Shown piece after piece: positions 1 through 6,933 of a DNA stretch of 10,439 nucleotides. How positions within the stretch are numbered: position 1 is the first letter of the stretch; each line of letters begins with the position of its first letter. The notes under the pieces are model-generated. The model worked only from the letters and a program-made list of their open reading frames with translations. It was not told the DNA's origin and ran no database searches. The DNA lies in NCBI GenBank assembly GCA_003242195.1, contig QGUQ01000039.1, forward strand, positions 1 to 10,439, written 5' to 3'. A program made the translations under genes and the position numbers. This DNA comes from Bacillota bacterium. GTDB lineage: Bacteria > Bacillota > Sulfobacillia > Thermaerobacterales > Thermaerobacteraceae.

Positions 1-157
1 GTAGATGGGCGTTCCATCCCCCGTCCGGAACGTGTCGGGCACCGCCGGCACCTCCCCGCACCGCCACCCGCCCGAACCGCAAGCCGCGCCTTGCAGTCCG
101 GTCCCGCCCCCACCCGCGGGCACGACCCCGGCCGAGCCTTCCGTTAGCCGACATGAT

Positions 158-191
158 CCGGCACCGGCCCTTGACTCGCAACCGGTGCCGG
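158..191 (-). terminator. Inverted repeat after the last permease gene, possible operon end
   Basis: The arms CCGGCACCGG (158-167) and CCGGTGCCGG (182-191) are perfect 10-bp reverse complements with a 14-nt loop. The structure begins 16 bases after the stop codon of the last permease gene. No T-run follows on the minus strand, so it is not a textbook intrinsic terminator. It could be a 3'-end stabilising hairpin or a terminator without a U-tract. A smaller competing palindrome, AACCGG-TG-CCGGTT, lies at 180-193. The rest of 1-207 shows no convincing gene on either strand. Confidence 0.35.
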
Positions 192-207
192 TTCCTCGCC
201 GGCGATG

Positions 208-1107
208 CTACTCCTTCAGCCCCCCCAGGGTGATTCCCTCCATGAAGTACCGCCGGAAGGAGATGAACAGGATCAGGGAGGGCAAGGTGAACAACATGGA
301 GGCCGCCATGACCACGTTCCAGAAGGTATAGTACTCGCTGCGGAAGGCGGTGAGGCCCACCGGCAGGGTATACATGGTTTGTTCCGTCGCGATCACCAGC
401 GGCCACATGAACTCGTTCCACGAACCGATGAACAGGAACATGGCCTGGGCGGCCAGGGCCGGCTTGGCCAGCGGCAGGACGATGCGGAAGAAGGTCTGCA
501 AGCGGTTGAGCCCGTCCAGCTCGGCCGCTTCCTCCAGCTCACGGGGGAAGTTGAGGAAGAACTGGCGCATCATGAACACCCACGTGGCGTTCACCAGCGA
601 GGGCAGGAAGAGGCCCCAATAAGTGTTCACACCCCCCAGGTCCCGGATGATCAGGTACTTGGGCACGATCAGGACCTGGCCGGGAACCATCAGCGAGGCC
701 AGGACGAACCAGAACCAGAACCGCTGGCCGAAGAAGGGGATGCGGGCCAGGGCATAGCCCGCCATGGAGTTGAACAGCAATCCCAGGATCACCACGGTGG
801 CGGTCACCACCGCGCTGTTGAAGAACCAGCGCAGAAACAGGTCGGTGCGGGAGAAGATCAAGCGGTAGGCCTCGAGCGTGGGCTGGTCCGGGATCAGCGC
901 CGTGGGACGGTGGCTCACCTCCTGCAACGTCTTGAGAGACGTCGACACCGCCCAGACGAAGGGCAGGAAGGTGATCACCGCGTACAGGATCAGCACCGCG
1001 TAGAGGAGTCCCCACCACAATCTCGCCGGCGACCCGGAGCGCTCTTTCCTCCCGGCCGATGGCGGGTTCTTGACGGTACGGATGGGCATTTGGGCAGTCT
1101 CCTTCAC
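208..1107 (-). CDS. Carbohydrate ABC transporter permease, MalG-type
   Basis: This is one of the two membrane-spanning subunits of a sugar importer of the CUT1 (maltose/oligosaccharide) type, acting in the cytoplasmic membrane. The 299-residue product has a first membrane segment at about 33-55 and further hydrophobic segments at about 98-120, 130-150, 162-182, 220-240 and 265-285. The cytoplasmic EAA loop, which docks on the ATPase, is at about 193-216 (EEAAELDG then LPLAKPALA). The C-terminus FMEGITLGGLKE is the usual MalG-family ending. It lies 36 bases after the partner permease on the same strand, last in the locus. Two starts are possible. GTG at 1107 is preceded by GGAGG with about 7 nt spacing. 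ATG at 1089 is preceded by AAGGAG with 9 nt spacing and would remove six residues. Family assignment is firm; the sugar is not predictable. Confidence 0.95.
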   Translation of the reverse strand: MKETAQMPIRTVKNPPSAGRKERSGSPARLWWGLLYAVLILYAVITFLPFVWAVSTSLKTLQEVSHRPTALIPDQPTLEAYRLIFSRTDLFLRWFFNSAVVTATVVILGLLFNSMAGYALARIPFFGQRFWFWFVLASLMVPGQVLIVPKYLIIRDLGGVNTYWGLFLPSLVNATWVFMMRQFFLNFPRELEEAAELDGLNRLQTFFRIVLPLAKPALAAQAMFLFIGSWNEFMWPLVIATEQTMYTLPVGLTAFRSEYYTFWNVVMAASMLFTLPSLILFISFRRYFMEGITLGGLKE

Positions 1108-1143
1108 GGGTTCCCCTCCCCCCTCGCGGCAGGCCGTTCCCCC

Positions 1144-2082
1144 TTAGCGGTAACGGCCCTCGCCGGCCAGCGCGCGGTACAGGACGGTCCCGATCATGAT
1201 GACGACGGCCAAGACGAACGACAGCGCGCCCGCATAGCCGAAATCGAAGTTTCGGAAAGCGTTCTGGTAGATGTAGAGCACCATGGTCAGGGTGGCATTG
1301 TTGGGCCCGCCGCTGCCGTCCGAGAAGATGAAGGCCTGGTCGAAGAGCTGGAGCGTCCCGATGATGCCCATGATCACGACGAAGTTGGTGGCCGGCTTGA
1401 GCATCGGCAACGTCACGTAGCGCAATTGCTGCCACCAGCTGGCCCCGTCCACCCGGGCGGCCTCGTACAGCGTGCGCGGGATGTCCTGCAAGGCCGCCAG
1501 GTAGATCACCATGTACTGGCCGACCGTCGACCAGATGTTCATGATCATGATGGAGACCAGGGCGATCCGCGGGTCATTCAGCCAGTCATAACCGGGCAGG
1601 CCCAGGCGGTTCAGGATGGCGTTCAGCAAGCCCGTCTTGCTGTACATCCACATGAAGATCAGGGTCAGCACTGCCGAGGAGGTCACCGTGGGCACGAAAT
1701 AGGCCACCCGGAAGAACTCGCGGCCGCGGATACCGGTGTTGAGGATCGCTGCCAGCAAAAGCGCGATGACGGTCTGGGTCGGGACCACCACTGCCGCGTA
1801 GGTGATGGTGTTGCGCAGTGCGTAACGGACCTTCATGTCCTCCAGCAGGTAGCGGTAGTTGTCAAGGCCCGCGAAGGTCCAGGTCCCCGCCAGCAGGTCG
1901 ACGCGAAACAGGGAGAGGTACAGGACGTAGACGATGGGAAAGACCACGAACAGCCCCAGGATGACGATCATGGGCGCGAGGAAGATGTAGCCCGTCAGGT
2001 GCCGGACGAGCCGGTACCAGCGATTGGAAGAAAGGAGAGGGGCCCGGGGGCCCCTCTCCTCGCTCCGCACCAGCGCCATCAC
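1144..2082 (-). CDS. Carbohydrate ABC transporter permease, MalF-type
   Basis: This is the second membrane subunit of the same sugar importer, pairing with the MalG-type protein encoded just downstream. The 312-residue product has a basic N-terminus and hydrophobic segments at about 31-58, 92-115, 127-147, 173-197, 231-252 and 283-303. The EAA loop is at about 207-230 (EAARVDGASWW then LPMLKP). The GGPNNATLTMVLYIYQ stretch at 258-273 is typical of CUT1 MalF-like subunits. The start overlaps the binding-protein stop. GTG at 2082 gives a GTGA overlap and lies 8 nt after AAGGAG. ATG at 2079 gives a TGATG arrangement and 11 nt spacing. Either start implies translational coupling to the binding-protein gene. 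No ATPase gene is linked in the window, as is common for systems sharing an MsmK/MsmX/UgpC-like ATPase. Confidence 0.95.
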   Translation of the reverse strand: MMALVRSEERGPRAPLLSSNRWYRLVRHLTGYIFLAPMIVILGLFVVFPIVYVLYLSLFRVDLLAGTWTFAGLDNYRYLLEDMKVRYALRNTITYAAVVVPTQTVIALLLAAILNTGIRGREFFRVAYFVPTVTSSAVLTLIFMWMYSKTGLLNAILNRLGLPGYDWLNDPRIALVSIMIMNIWSTVGQYMVIYLAALQDIPRTLYEAARVDGASWWQQLRYVTLPMLKPATNFVVIMGIIGTLQLFDQAFIFSDGSGGPNNATLTMVLYIYQNAFRNFDFGYAGALSFVLAVVIMIGTVLYRALAGEGRYR

Positions 2083-3395
2083 CGCCCGATCTCCTTCTCC
2101 GCCGTCGCCGCGGCCTCCTTGAGCGCGTCGGCCACGCTCTTCTGGCCGGCGAAGACGGCTTCCATCTGGTTGTTGAAGTTGTTGTTGATCACGGCGAAGT
2201 GGAGGCCCAGCTGCCAGGGACGGGCGTAGGCCGCGCCGGCGATGAACGCCTTGCGCAAGGGATCCTGGTCGTACTTATGGGCCTGCGCCACCGACTTGCG
2301 CGACGGGAGGGCGATGCCGAGGCTGGTCCAGGTCTTCATGCCGTCCTTGCCCGTCAGATAACGGATGAGCTCCCAGGCCGCCTCCTTGTTCTTGGCCTGC
2401 TTGTTCATCACGTAAGCGACGGTAAAGGCGTAGGTGACCTTGTTCTGCCCGTCTTTCGAGGGGAGCTCGGCCACGCCGTACTCGACCTCGGGGTAGTTGT
2501 CCTTCAGGAACGGGATCGCCCACGGCCCCTCGATCACCATGCCGATGTTGCCCTTGCCGAAGGCGTCGCCCGTCCACCCGGCGCCGATGTCCTGGGGCCG
2601 GACGGCCACCTTGTGCTTGAGGGCCAGGTCGACGTACCACTGCACGCCCTCCACGGCCGCGGGCTCGTCATAACGGACGTCCTTGCCCGTCTCGTCCACG
2701 ATCTCGCCACCGTTGCCGTAGATGAAGATGCCGGCGCGGTCGAGACCGTGCTGGATGGCCAGGCCCCACTGGTCGGGCTTGCCGTCACCGTTGGTGTCCT
2801 TGGTGAGCTTCTTGGCGTACTCCAGGAGTTCGTCCCAGGTCTTGGGCGGCTCCTTGAGACCGGCTTCCTCGAACAGCTTCTTGTTGTAGAACAGCGCCAG
2901 CGTCGAGTAGTCCTTGGGCAGGCCGTAGATCTTGCCCTCCCAGCGGAAGGCGTTCAGCAGGTTCTCCTCGAAGTCCGCCAGGTCATCCTCCGGCTTGATG
3001 TAGCCGTCCAGGGGCTCCAGCAGGCCCCGCGACATCATCGCCGGCGCCTCGGACGAGTCGAGGTAGAACACGTCCGCAGCCTGGCCGCCCACCAGCCGGG
3101 TCTGCAGCACGTCCATGTAGTTCTCGTTGATGGGCTCCCACTTGACGTCGATGTTGGGGTGCTTCTTCTCGAACTCGTCCAGGACTTTCATGAACAGCTC
3201 GGTCTCGGTGGGCGAGGACCCCCAACCGGTCAGGGTCACCGTCACCTTCTCCGTCGAGCCGCCCTGGGCGCCCGAATCGGCCTGCTGGTCCCCGCTCCCC
3301 TGGTCCCCCTGCCCCGAGGACCCGCACGCGGCCAGGACCATGGCCAGAACGACCAGGACGGTCATCACGGCAAGACGCCACCGCTTGATTCTCAT
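2079..3395 (-). CDS. Extracellular sugar-binding lipoprotein of an ABC importer
   Basis: This is the substrate-capturing component of the importer, anchored outside the cytoplasmic membrane. The 438-residue product opens with a basic n-region (MRIKRWR), a hydrophobic core and a lipobox LAAC at 21-24, so Cys24 should be lipidated. A Gly/Gln/Asp-rich linker (about 25-49) precedes the mature fold, which starts near VTVTLTGWGS. The body matches family-1 solute-binding proteins: GGQAADVFYLD (103-113), GLPKDYSTLALFYNKKLF (158-175), TWDELLEYAKKL (187-198) and GKGNIGMVIEGPWAIP (280-295). DTNGDGKPDQWG (200-211) looks like an EF-hand-type calcium loop, often seen at this place in the family. The ATG at 3395 is well supported by GGAAGG 5 nt upstream. 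It overlaps the next permease and follows the hydrolase by 78 bases. The ligand is unknown; an oligosaccharide or glucoside is inferred from the neighbours. Confidence 0.95.
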   Translation of the reverse strand: MRIKRWRLAVMTVLVVLAMVLAACGSSGQGDQGSGDQQADSGAQGGSTEKVTVTLTGWGSSPTETELFMKVLDEFEKKHPNIDVKWEPINENYMDVLQTRLVGGQAADVFYLDSSEAPAMMSRGLLEPLDGYIKPEDDLADFEENLLNAFRWEGKIYGLPKDYSTLALFYNKKLFEEAGLKEPPKTWDELLEYAKKLTKDTNGDGKPDQWGLAIQHGLDRAGIFIYGNGGEIVDETGKDVRYDEPAAVEGVQWYVDLALKHKVAVRPQDIGAGWTGDAFGKGNIGMVIEGPWAIPFLKDNYPEVEYGVAELPSKDGQNKVTYAFTVAYVMNKQAKNKEAAWELIRYLTGKDGMKTWTSLGIALPSRKSVAQAHKYDQDPLRKAFIAGAAYARPWQLGLHFAVINNNFNNQMEAVFAGQKSVADALKEAAATAEKEIGR

Positions 3396-3438
3396 CGGTC
3401 CTTCCCCTCCCTCGAGATGGAGATGGATGCGGTTCCTC

Positions 3439-3464
3439 CCGGGGGTCCATCCCCCGGATGGACC
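3439..3464 (-). other. Two mutually exclusive hairpins between hydrolase and binding-protein genes
   Basis: Within the 78-base gap, CCGGGGG (3439-3445) pairs with CCCCCGG (3451-3457) around a 5-nt loop. The overlapping arms GGTCCAT (3444-3450) and ATGGACC (3458-3464) form a second stem with a 7-nt loop. The two cannot form together. No U-tract follows. This may be an intercistronic mRNA-processing or partial-termination element that sets different levels for the hydrolase and the binding protein. That role is inference; the pairings are seen directly. Confidence 0.3.
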
Positions 3465-3473
3465 TGCCTGGAT

Positions 3474-5687
3474 TCAACCGGTGACGACCCGGGCGCCGGT
3501 GGTGTTCTCCAGGATCTCCACCGTCGTGCCCGTACCGCCCCGCCCCATGCCGGGATCGCCGGCTTCGGCAATCCCGTCGGGGTGGCGGCGCACCTCGAAG
3601 GACAGCCGCCCCTTGCCGACGTGCAGGCCCAGGACCCGCAGCCCGCCGAGCCAGGCGGGCAGCACGGGCCGGAGGCGGATAACGCCTCCGGGTACATCGG
3701 GCTCAAGGCCCAGCAGGGCCCGGAGGAGCAGCAAGGGAGCCCCCGCCGCCCACGCCTGGGGGGAGCAGGCGACCGGGTAGGGGACGAACCGGTGCCCGGG
3801 CTCGGCGGGAAAACCGCACCAAAGCTCGGGCAACCGGTAGTACTCCGCCTGCTCGGCTACGGCCAGGATGCCGGCCAGGATACGGTGCACGGCTTCGTGG
3901 TGGCCGTGCCGGGCCAGCCCCCAGGCGATCAGGCTGTTGTCGTGGGGCCAGACGCTGCCGTTGTGGTAGCTGACGGGGTTGTAGGCCCGCTCCCGGCTGC
4001 TCATGGTGCGGATGCCGTAGCCGGAGAAGAGATCCGGCTCCAGCAGTCGGCGGGCGACGCGGTCCGCCTTGTCCCGGTCCAGCAGATCGGTGATCAGCAA
4101 GTGCCCGGGATTGGAGGTCAGCACCGCCACCCGCCGCTTCTCCCCGTCCAGGGCGAGGGCCACGAACCCTTCGTCCGCCATCCAGAAGGCATCGGCGAAT
4201 CGCTCCTTGAGCCGCGCCGCCGCCTCGTCCAGGCGCGCGGCTCGCTCGACATCCCCCCATTCCCGGAAGATCCGGCTCCACTGGCGCAGGGCCTCGTAGA
4301 CATACCCCTGCACCTCGCAGAGGGCGATGGGGCCCCGCGCCAGCGTGCCGTCACGGTGAATGACGGAATCTCCTGAATCCTTCCACCCCTGGTTGACCAG
4401 GCCGCCGCCGGCGGTCCCGCGGTACTCCACGAACCCATCCCCATCGACGTCGCCGTATCGCTCGATCCACTCCAGGGCGGCCAGGACGTGGGGGCGCAGG
4501 CTCTCGGCGAAGGCCCGGTCTCCGGTCCAGCGGTAGAGCTCGGCGGCCAGGATGAGAAAGAGCGGCGTCGCATCGACGGTGCCGTAGTAGCGGTCGAAGG
4601 GGATCTGGCCGGTGTTGGCCAGTTCCCCGAAACGAACCTCGTGGGGGATCTTGCCCGGTTCTTCTTCCCGCCGGGGGTCGACGCGGGTCCCCTGGAGGCG
4701 GGCCAGGGTGCGCAGGGTGCCCCGGGCCAGTTCAGGCTGGAAGGGCAGGGCCTGGAGGGCCGTGATCAGGCTGTCGCGGCCGAAGGGTACCGCGAACCAG
4801 GGAATGCCGGCCACGGGGAAGGGGCCGTGGCCCAGGTCGGTGGTCAGCATGCGCAGGTCGGCCAGACCTCGCTCCAGTAGGCGATTGAAGACATCGTGCC
4901 CCGACTCGACCCGCGGCAGCGCCTCCCACCATTCCCGGTACGACTGCTCGAGAACCGCCAGCACGTCGTCCAGGGACGGTGCGGCGGGCGTCAGGCGATG
5001 CCCCTCCTCCGTCTCCCGCCCCTCCTCCCGGCCGCGGAGCGCCGGTCCACCGGTCGCGGCGCCGGTGGGGACACCCCCGATCACCGGTTCCACTGTCAGG
5101 GTGATCTCCTTGCACTCTCCGGGCTCCAGGCGGAATAGGAACCGGTAGCCATCATCCCAGCTCGTCGCCGGTTCGCTAAAGCGAACCCGCGTCTCCCTTT
5201 CCACGCCGTCGGCTCCCCGGTACCGGATGCGCAGCTCCCGGGCGTTGCGCACCTGGCCGGTCACCGAGCCGGTACGGGCGCCGCGGAAGCCGCGGACGAC
5301 GAACATGTCGGCGAAATCGGCATCGACCTCATAGACGACCTCCACCACCTGCCCGGAGCGATGGTGGTTGGTGACCGTCAGGCGCTCGTAGAGAACGCCG
5401 CGGGAAATGGCCCGCACCCGTTCCAGGGTCAGGGAGTCCCGGGCCAGCCCATGGGGACCGCCGCCGGTTTCCGGGGGGTTCAGGAGCAGGATGCGGGCCG
5501 CGTAGTTGCGGTCCGACTCCGACCGCAGGACCAGGGGAGGTGCACCGTTGATCCGAAGTTCGAAACGGCTCAGGAACCGGGTGTCCCGGGTGTAGAGGCC
5601 CAGTCCTCCGGGACCACCGGCGGGGATATCCCCTCGTTCGTCGGTGAGCAAGAACGTGTCGTCTTCCTTGATGACCCGAAGCGGCAC
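3474..5687 (-). CDS. Glycogen-debranching-type glycoside hydrolase (amylo-alpha-1,6-glucosidase family)
   Basis: This is a probable cytosolic enzyme hydrolysing an imported alpha-glucoside or oligosaccharide; there is no signal peptide. Counting from GTG 5687 it has 737 residues. Residues about 4-200 form a GDE-N-bis-like beta domain (VIKEDDTFLLTDERGDI, then LYTRDTRFLSRFEL). A Gly/Glu-rich linker spans about 203-238, then an (alpha/alpha)6-barrel domain about 240-660, and a short beta-like tail. Barrel motifs include WFAVPFGRDSL (297-307), NQGWKDSGDS (432-441), YHNGSVWPHDNSLIAWG (574-590) and ELWCGFP (621-627). By analogy with inverting (alpha/alpha)6 hydrolases, Asp437 and Glu621 are plausible catalytic acid and base. 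DVDGDGFVE (413-421) resembles a calcium loop. The frame stays open up to an ATG at 5888, but that start has no Shine-Dalgarno site, adds 67 low-complexity residues and would run through two operators. GTG 5687 follows GGAGAGGAG and directly precedes the domain. Family is clear; true substrate and bond specificity are not. Confidence 0.9.
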   Translation of the reverse strand: MPLRVIKEDDTFLLTDERGDIPAGGPGGLGLYTRDTRFLSRFELRINGAPPLVLRSESDRNYAARILLLNPPETGGGPHGLARDSLTLERVRAISRGVLYERLTVTNHHRSGQVVEVVYEVDADFADMFVVRGFRGARTGSVTGQVRNARELRIRYRGADGVERETRVRFSEPATSWDDGYRFLFRLEPGECKEITLTVEPVIGGVPTGAATGGPALRGREEGRETEEGHRLTPAAPSLDDVLAVLEQSYREWWEALPRVESGHDVFNRLLERGLADLRMLTTDLGHGPFPVAGIPWFAVPFGRDSLITALQALPFQPELARGTLRTLARLQGTRVDPRREEEPGKIPHEVRFGELANTGQIPFDRYYGTVDATPLFLILAAELYRWTGDRAFAESLRPHVLAALEWIERYGDVDGDGFVEYRGTAGGGLVNQGWKDSGDSVIHRDGTLARGPIALCEVQGYVYEALRQWSRIFREWGDVERAARLDEAAARLKERFADAFWMADEGFVALALDGEKRRVAVLTSNPGHLLITDLLDRDKADRVARRLLEPDLFSGYGIRTMSSRERAYNPVSYHNGSVWPHDNSLIAWGLARHGHHEAVHRILAGILAVAEQAEYYRLPELWCGFPAEPGHRFVPYPVACSPQAWAAGAPLLLLRALLGLEPDVPGGVIRLRPVLPAWLGGLRVLGLHVGKGRLSFEVRRHPDGIAEAGDPGMGRGGTGTTVEILENTTGARVVTG

Positions 5688-5698
5688 GAAGGTTGACG

Positions 5699-5707
5699 CT
5701 CCTCTCC
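5699..5707 (-). promoter_or_regulatory. Shine-Dalgarno site supporting the hydrolase GTG start
   Basis: On the minus strand GGAGAGGAG ends 11 nt before GTG 5687, slightly long but the only purine-rich site near the start of the conserved domain. The alternative ATG at 5888, which touches the lacI stop codon (TAGATG), has no such site. Confidence 0.55.
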
Positions 5708-5744
5708 GCTGCTGGTGCGCCTGAGGGGATGCGCGGCGCCCGGT

Positions 5745-5758
5745 CCAAAACGTCTTGG
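5745..5758. promoter_or_regulatory. LacI-type operator O1 upstream of the hydrolase gene
   Basis: The plus strand reads CCAAAACGTCTTGG, a 14-bp palindrome with a central CpG and only one mismatched pair. It matches the type of site bound by LacI/GalR dimers, whose hinge helices open a central CpG. It lies 58-71 bases upstream of the hydrolase GTG. A -35-like TTGCCA on the minus strand (5770-5765) sits between this site and O2, so binding here would cover the -10 region. No good -10 hexamer is visible. Confidence 0.65.
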
Positions 5759-5764
5759 CAGGGT

Positions 5765-5770
5765 TGGCAA
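5765..5770 (-). promoter_or_regulatory. Possible -35 element of the hydrolase promoter
   Basis: The minus strand reads TTGCCA, matching five of six bases of the sigma-A/sigma-70 -35 consensus. It lies between the two operators. No convincing -10 hexamer follows at 16-18 bp, so this is a weak call that rests mainly on its position between the repressor sites. Confidence 0.25.
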
Positions 5771-5775
5771 GGAGG

Positions 5776-5791
5776 CCCAAAACGTTTTCGG
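5776..5791. promoter_or_regulatory. LacI-type operator O2 upstream of the hydrolase gene
   Basis: The core AAAACGTTTT (5779-5788) is a perfect palindrome; the 16-bp CCCAAAACGTTTTCGG is palindromic except for one base pair. The core decamer is identical to that upstream of lacI. Its centre is 32 bp from the centre of O1, close to three helical turns, so two dimers would sit on the same DNA face. In DNA this GC-rich, an eight-A/T decamer is conspicuous. Confidence 0.7.
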
Positions 5792-5816
5792 CATTCCCAG
5801 CCCCAACCGGCGGCCC

Positions 5817-5832
5817 GCGGGCTGCCGCCCGC
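5817..5832 (-). other. GC hairpin between lacI and the hydrolase gene
   Basis: GCGGGC (5817-5822) and GCCCGC (5827-5832) form a 6-bp stem with a 4-nt loop, 57 bases past the lacI stop. An overlapping GGCGGC/GCCGCC pairing (5809-5814 with 5824-5829) competes with it. Without a U-tract it may be a weak terminator of the lacI transcript, or only a product of high GC content. Confidence 0.2.
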
Positions 5833-5888
5833 AACCCCTGACCGCCTTCCTCGGCCCCAGGAACGATCTCGGCCGGACCAAGCACCAT

Positions 5889-6905
5889 CTAGGTCCGCGG
5901 CGGCGCCACGCTGGCCCGCTCCACCAGTTCCACGTCCAGGACGACCCGGCGCTCCTCCGCCGTCCCCTCCAGGATGCCGATGAGCAACCTCGTAGCGGCG
6001 GCACCCATCTCGTAGATCTGCTGCCGGATCGTCGTCAGCGGCGGCGTGACGTACTGGGCGAGGACGATGTCGTCGAAGCCGACCACCGAAAGGTCCTCGG
6101 GGACCCGGCGCCCTGCCTCCCGGGCCGCCCGGATGGCCCCGATGGCCATGCGGTCGCTGGCGCAGAAGACGGCCGTGACCTCCCGGTCGCGCTGCAGCAG
6201 GTCCGCCACCACGCGGCGGGCCTGTTCTTCCTCGAACCCTCCGTCCAGCACCCGCTGGGCGGGGAGGGGGATGCCCCATTCGGCACAGGCCCTGCGCACG
6301 CCGGCCAGGCGGTGGCGGCTGACGTCCGCCCGGTCGTGGCCGTTGACGAAGGCGATGTGCCGGTGGCCTTGCCCGGCCAAGTGGTCGATGGCTCGGCGGG
6401 CACCCTCGGCGTTGGCCGAGGTCACGTAGCCGACGTTCTCGCCCTCCAGCGCCACGTCGATGAAGACGCAGGGGATCTCGGCCTCCAATACTTCCCGCAG
6501 GTAGGGGTCGTCGAGCCGCAGGCCCATGACGATGACCCCGTCCACCTGCCGCTCGTGGCACAGATCCCGGTAGGACTTGCGGCGTTGCCGCGACGGGTTC
6601 GTGTGGAACAGGATGAGCTCGTAGTCCTGGTCGGCGGCTGCGTCGTTCATCCCGCACAACAGTTCAAGGACGAACCCGTCGGCGCTGCCGTCACGCCGCA
6701 ACCCCGAGATGAGAACCCCGAGCGTCCGTGTCTTCTTGGTGACCAGGCTGCGGGCGATGGCGTTGGCGCGGTAGCCCATCTCCCGGGCGACCTGCAGCAC
6801 CCGCCGCCGGGTGTCGGGGCTCACGTCGGGATAACCGTTGAGAGCCCGGGACACCGTGGTGATGGACACGCCCGCCCGCCGCGCCACGTCTTTGATCGTC
6901 ACCAT
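5889..6905 (-). CDS. LacI/GalR-family transcriptional regulator
   Basis: This is a sugar-responsive DNA-binding regulator, most likely the repressor of the adjacent hydrolase and importer genes. The 338-residue length is normal for the family. The N-terminal helix-turn-helix is at about 3-26 (VTIKDVARRAG then TTVSRALNGYPDVS). The hinge helix is at 48-58 (NAIARSLV), with Leu54 in the position that intercalates into the central CpG. The periplasmic-binding-protein-like effector domain runs from about 61 to the end, with GVLISGL, VDGVIVMG (121-128), VTAVFCASDRMAIGA (243-257), VVGFDDI (274-280) and PPLTTIRQQIYEMG (288-301), and the family ending LVERASVAPPR. ATG 6905 gives the standard N-terminus, although no strong Shine-Dalgarno site is visible (a weak GGTGA lies 11 nt upstream). 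A palindromic operator lies 17-28 bases upstream, suggesting autoregulation. The effector sugar cannot be read from the sequence. Confidence 0.95.
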   Translation of the reverse strand: MVTIKDVARRAGVSITTVSRALNGYPDVSPDTRRRVLQVAREMGYRANAIARSLVTKKTRTLGVLISGLRRDGSADGFVLELLCGMNDAAADQDYELILFHTNPSRQRRKSYRDLCHERQVDGVIVMGLRLDDPYLREVLEAEIPCVFIDVALEGENVGYVTSANAEGARRAIDHLAGQGHRHIAFVNGHDRADVSRHRLAGVRRACAEWGIPLPAQRVLDGGFEEEQARRVVADLLQRDREVTAVFCASDRMAIGAIRAAREAGRRVPEDLSVVGFDDIVLAQYVTPPLTTIRQQIYEMGAAATRLLIGILEGTAEERRVVLDVELVERASVAPPRT

Positions 6906-6921
6906 GGGTTAGGAATTCACC

Positions 6922-6933
6922 GAAAACGTTTTC
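6922..6933. promoter_or_regulatory. LacI-type operator upstream of lacI (probable autoregulation)
   Basis: GAAAACGTTTTC is a perfect 12-bp palindrome with a central CpG, just upstream of the lacI start codon. It shares its central decamer with O2. On the minus strand, TGAAAACGTTTTCG also fits the CcpA cre consensus TGWAANCGNTNWCA except for the last base, so catabolite control is an alternative. Sites O1 and O2 fit cre less well, which favours the local regulator. Confidence 0.7.

Noticed and set aside
5..331. 108-codon plus-strand frame at the left edge
   Set aside because: Pro/Ser/Arg-rich, overlaps the end of the MalG-type permease gene on the other strand, and has no ribosome site or domain.
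205..4376. Very long plus-strand open frames (674 and 725 codons) opposite the transporter and hydrolase genes
   Set aside because: They are antisense to genes with clear domains, their products are Gln/Arg/Gly/Pro/His-rich without any recognisable fold, and such frames are expected in GC-rich DNA.
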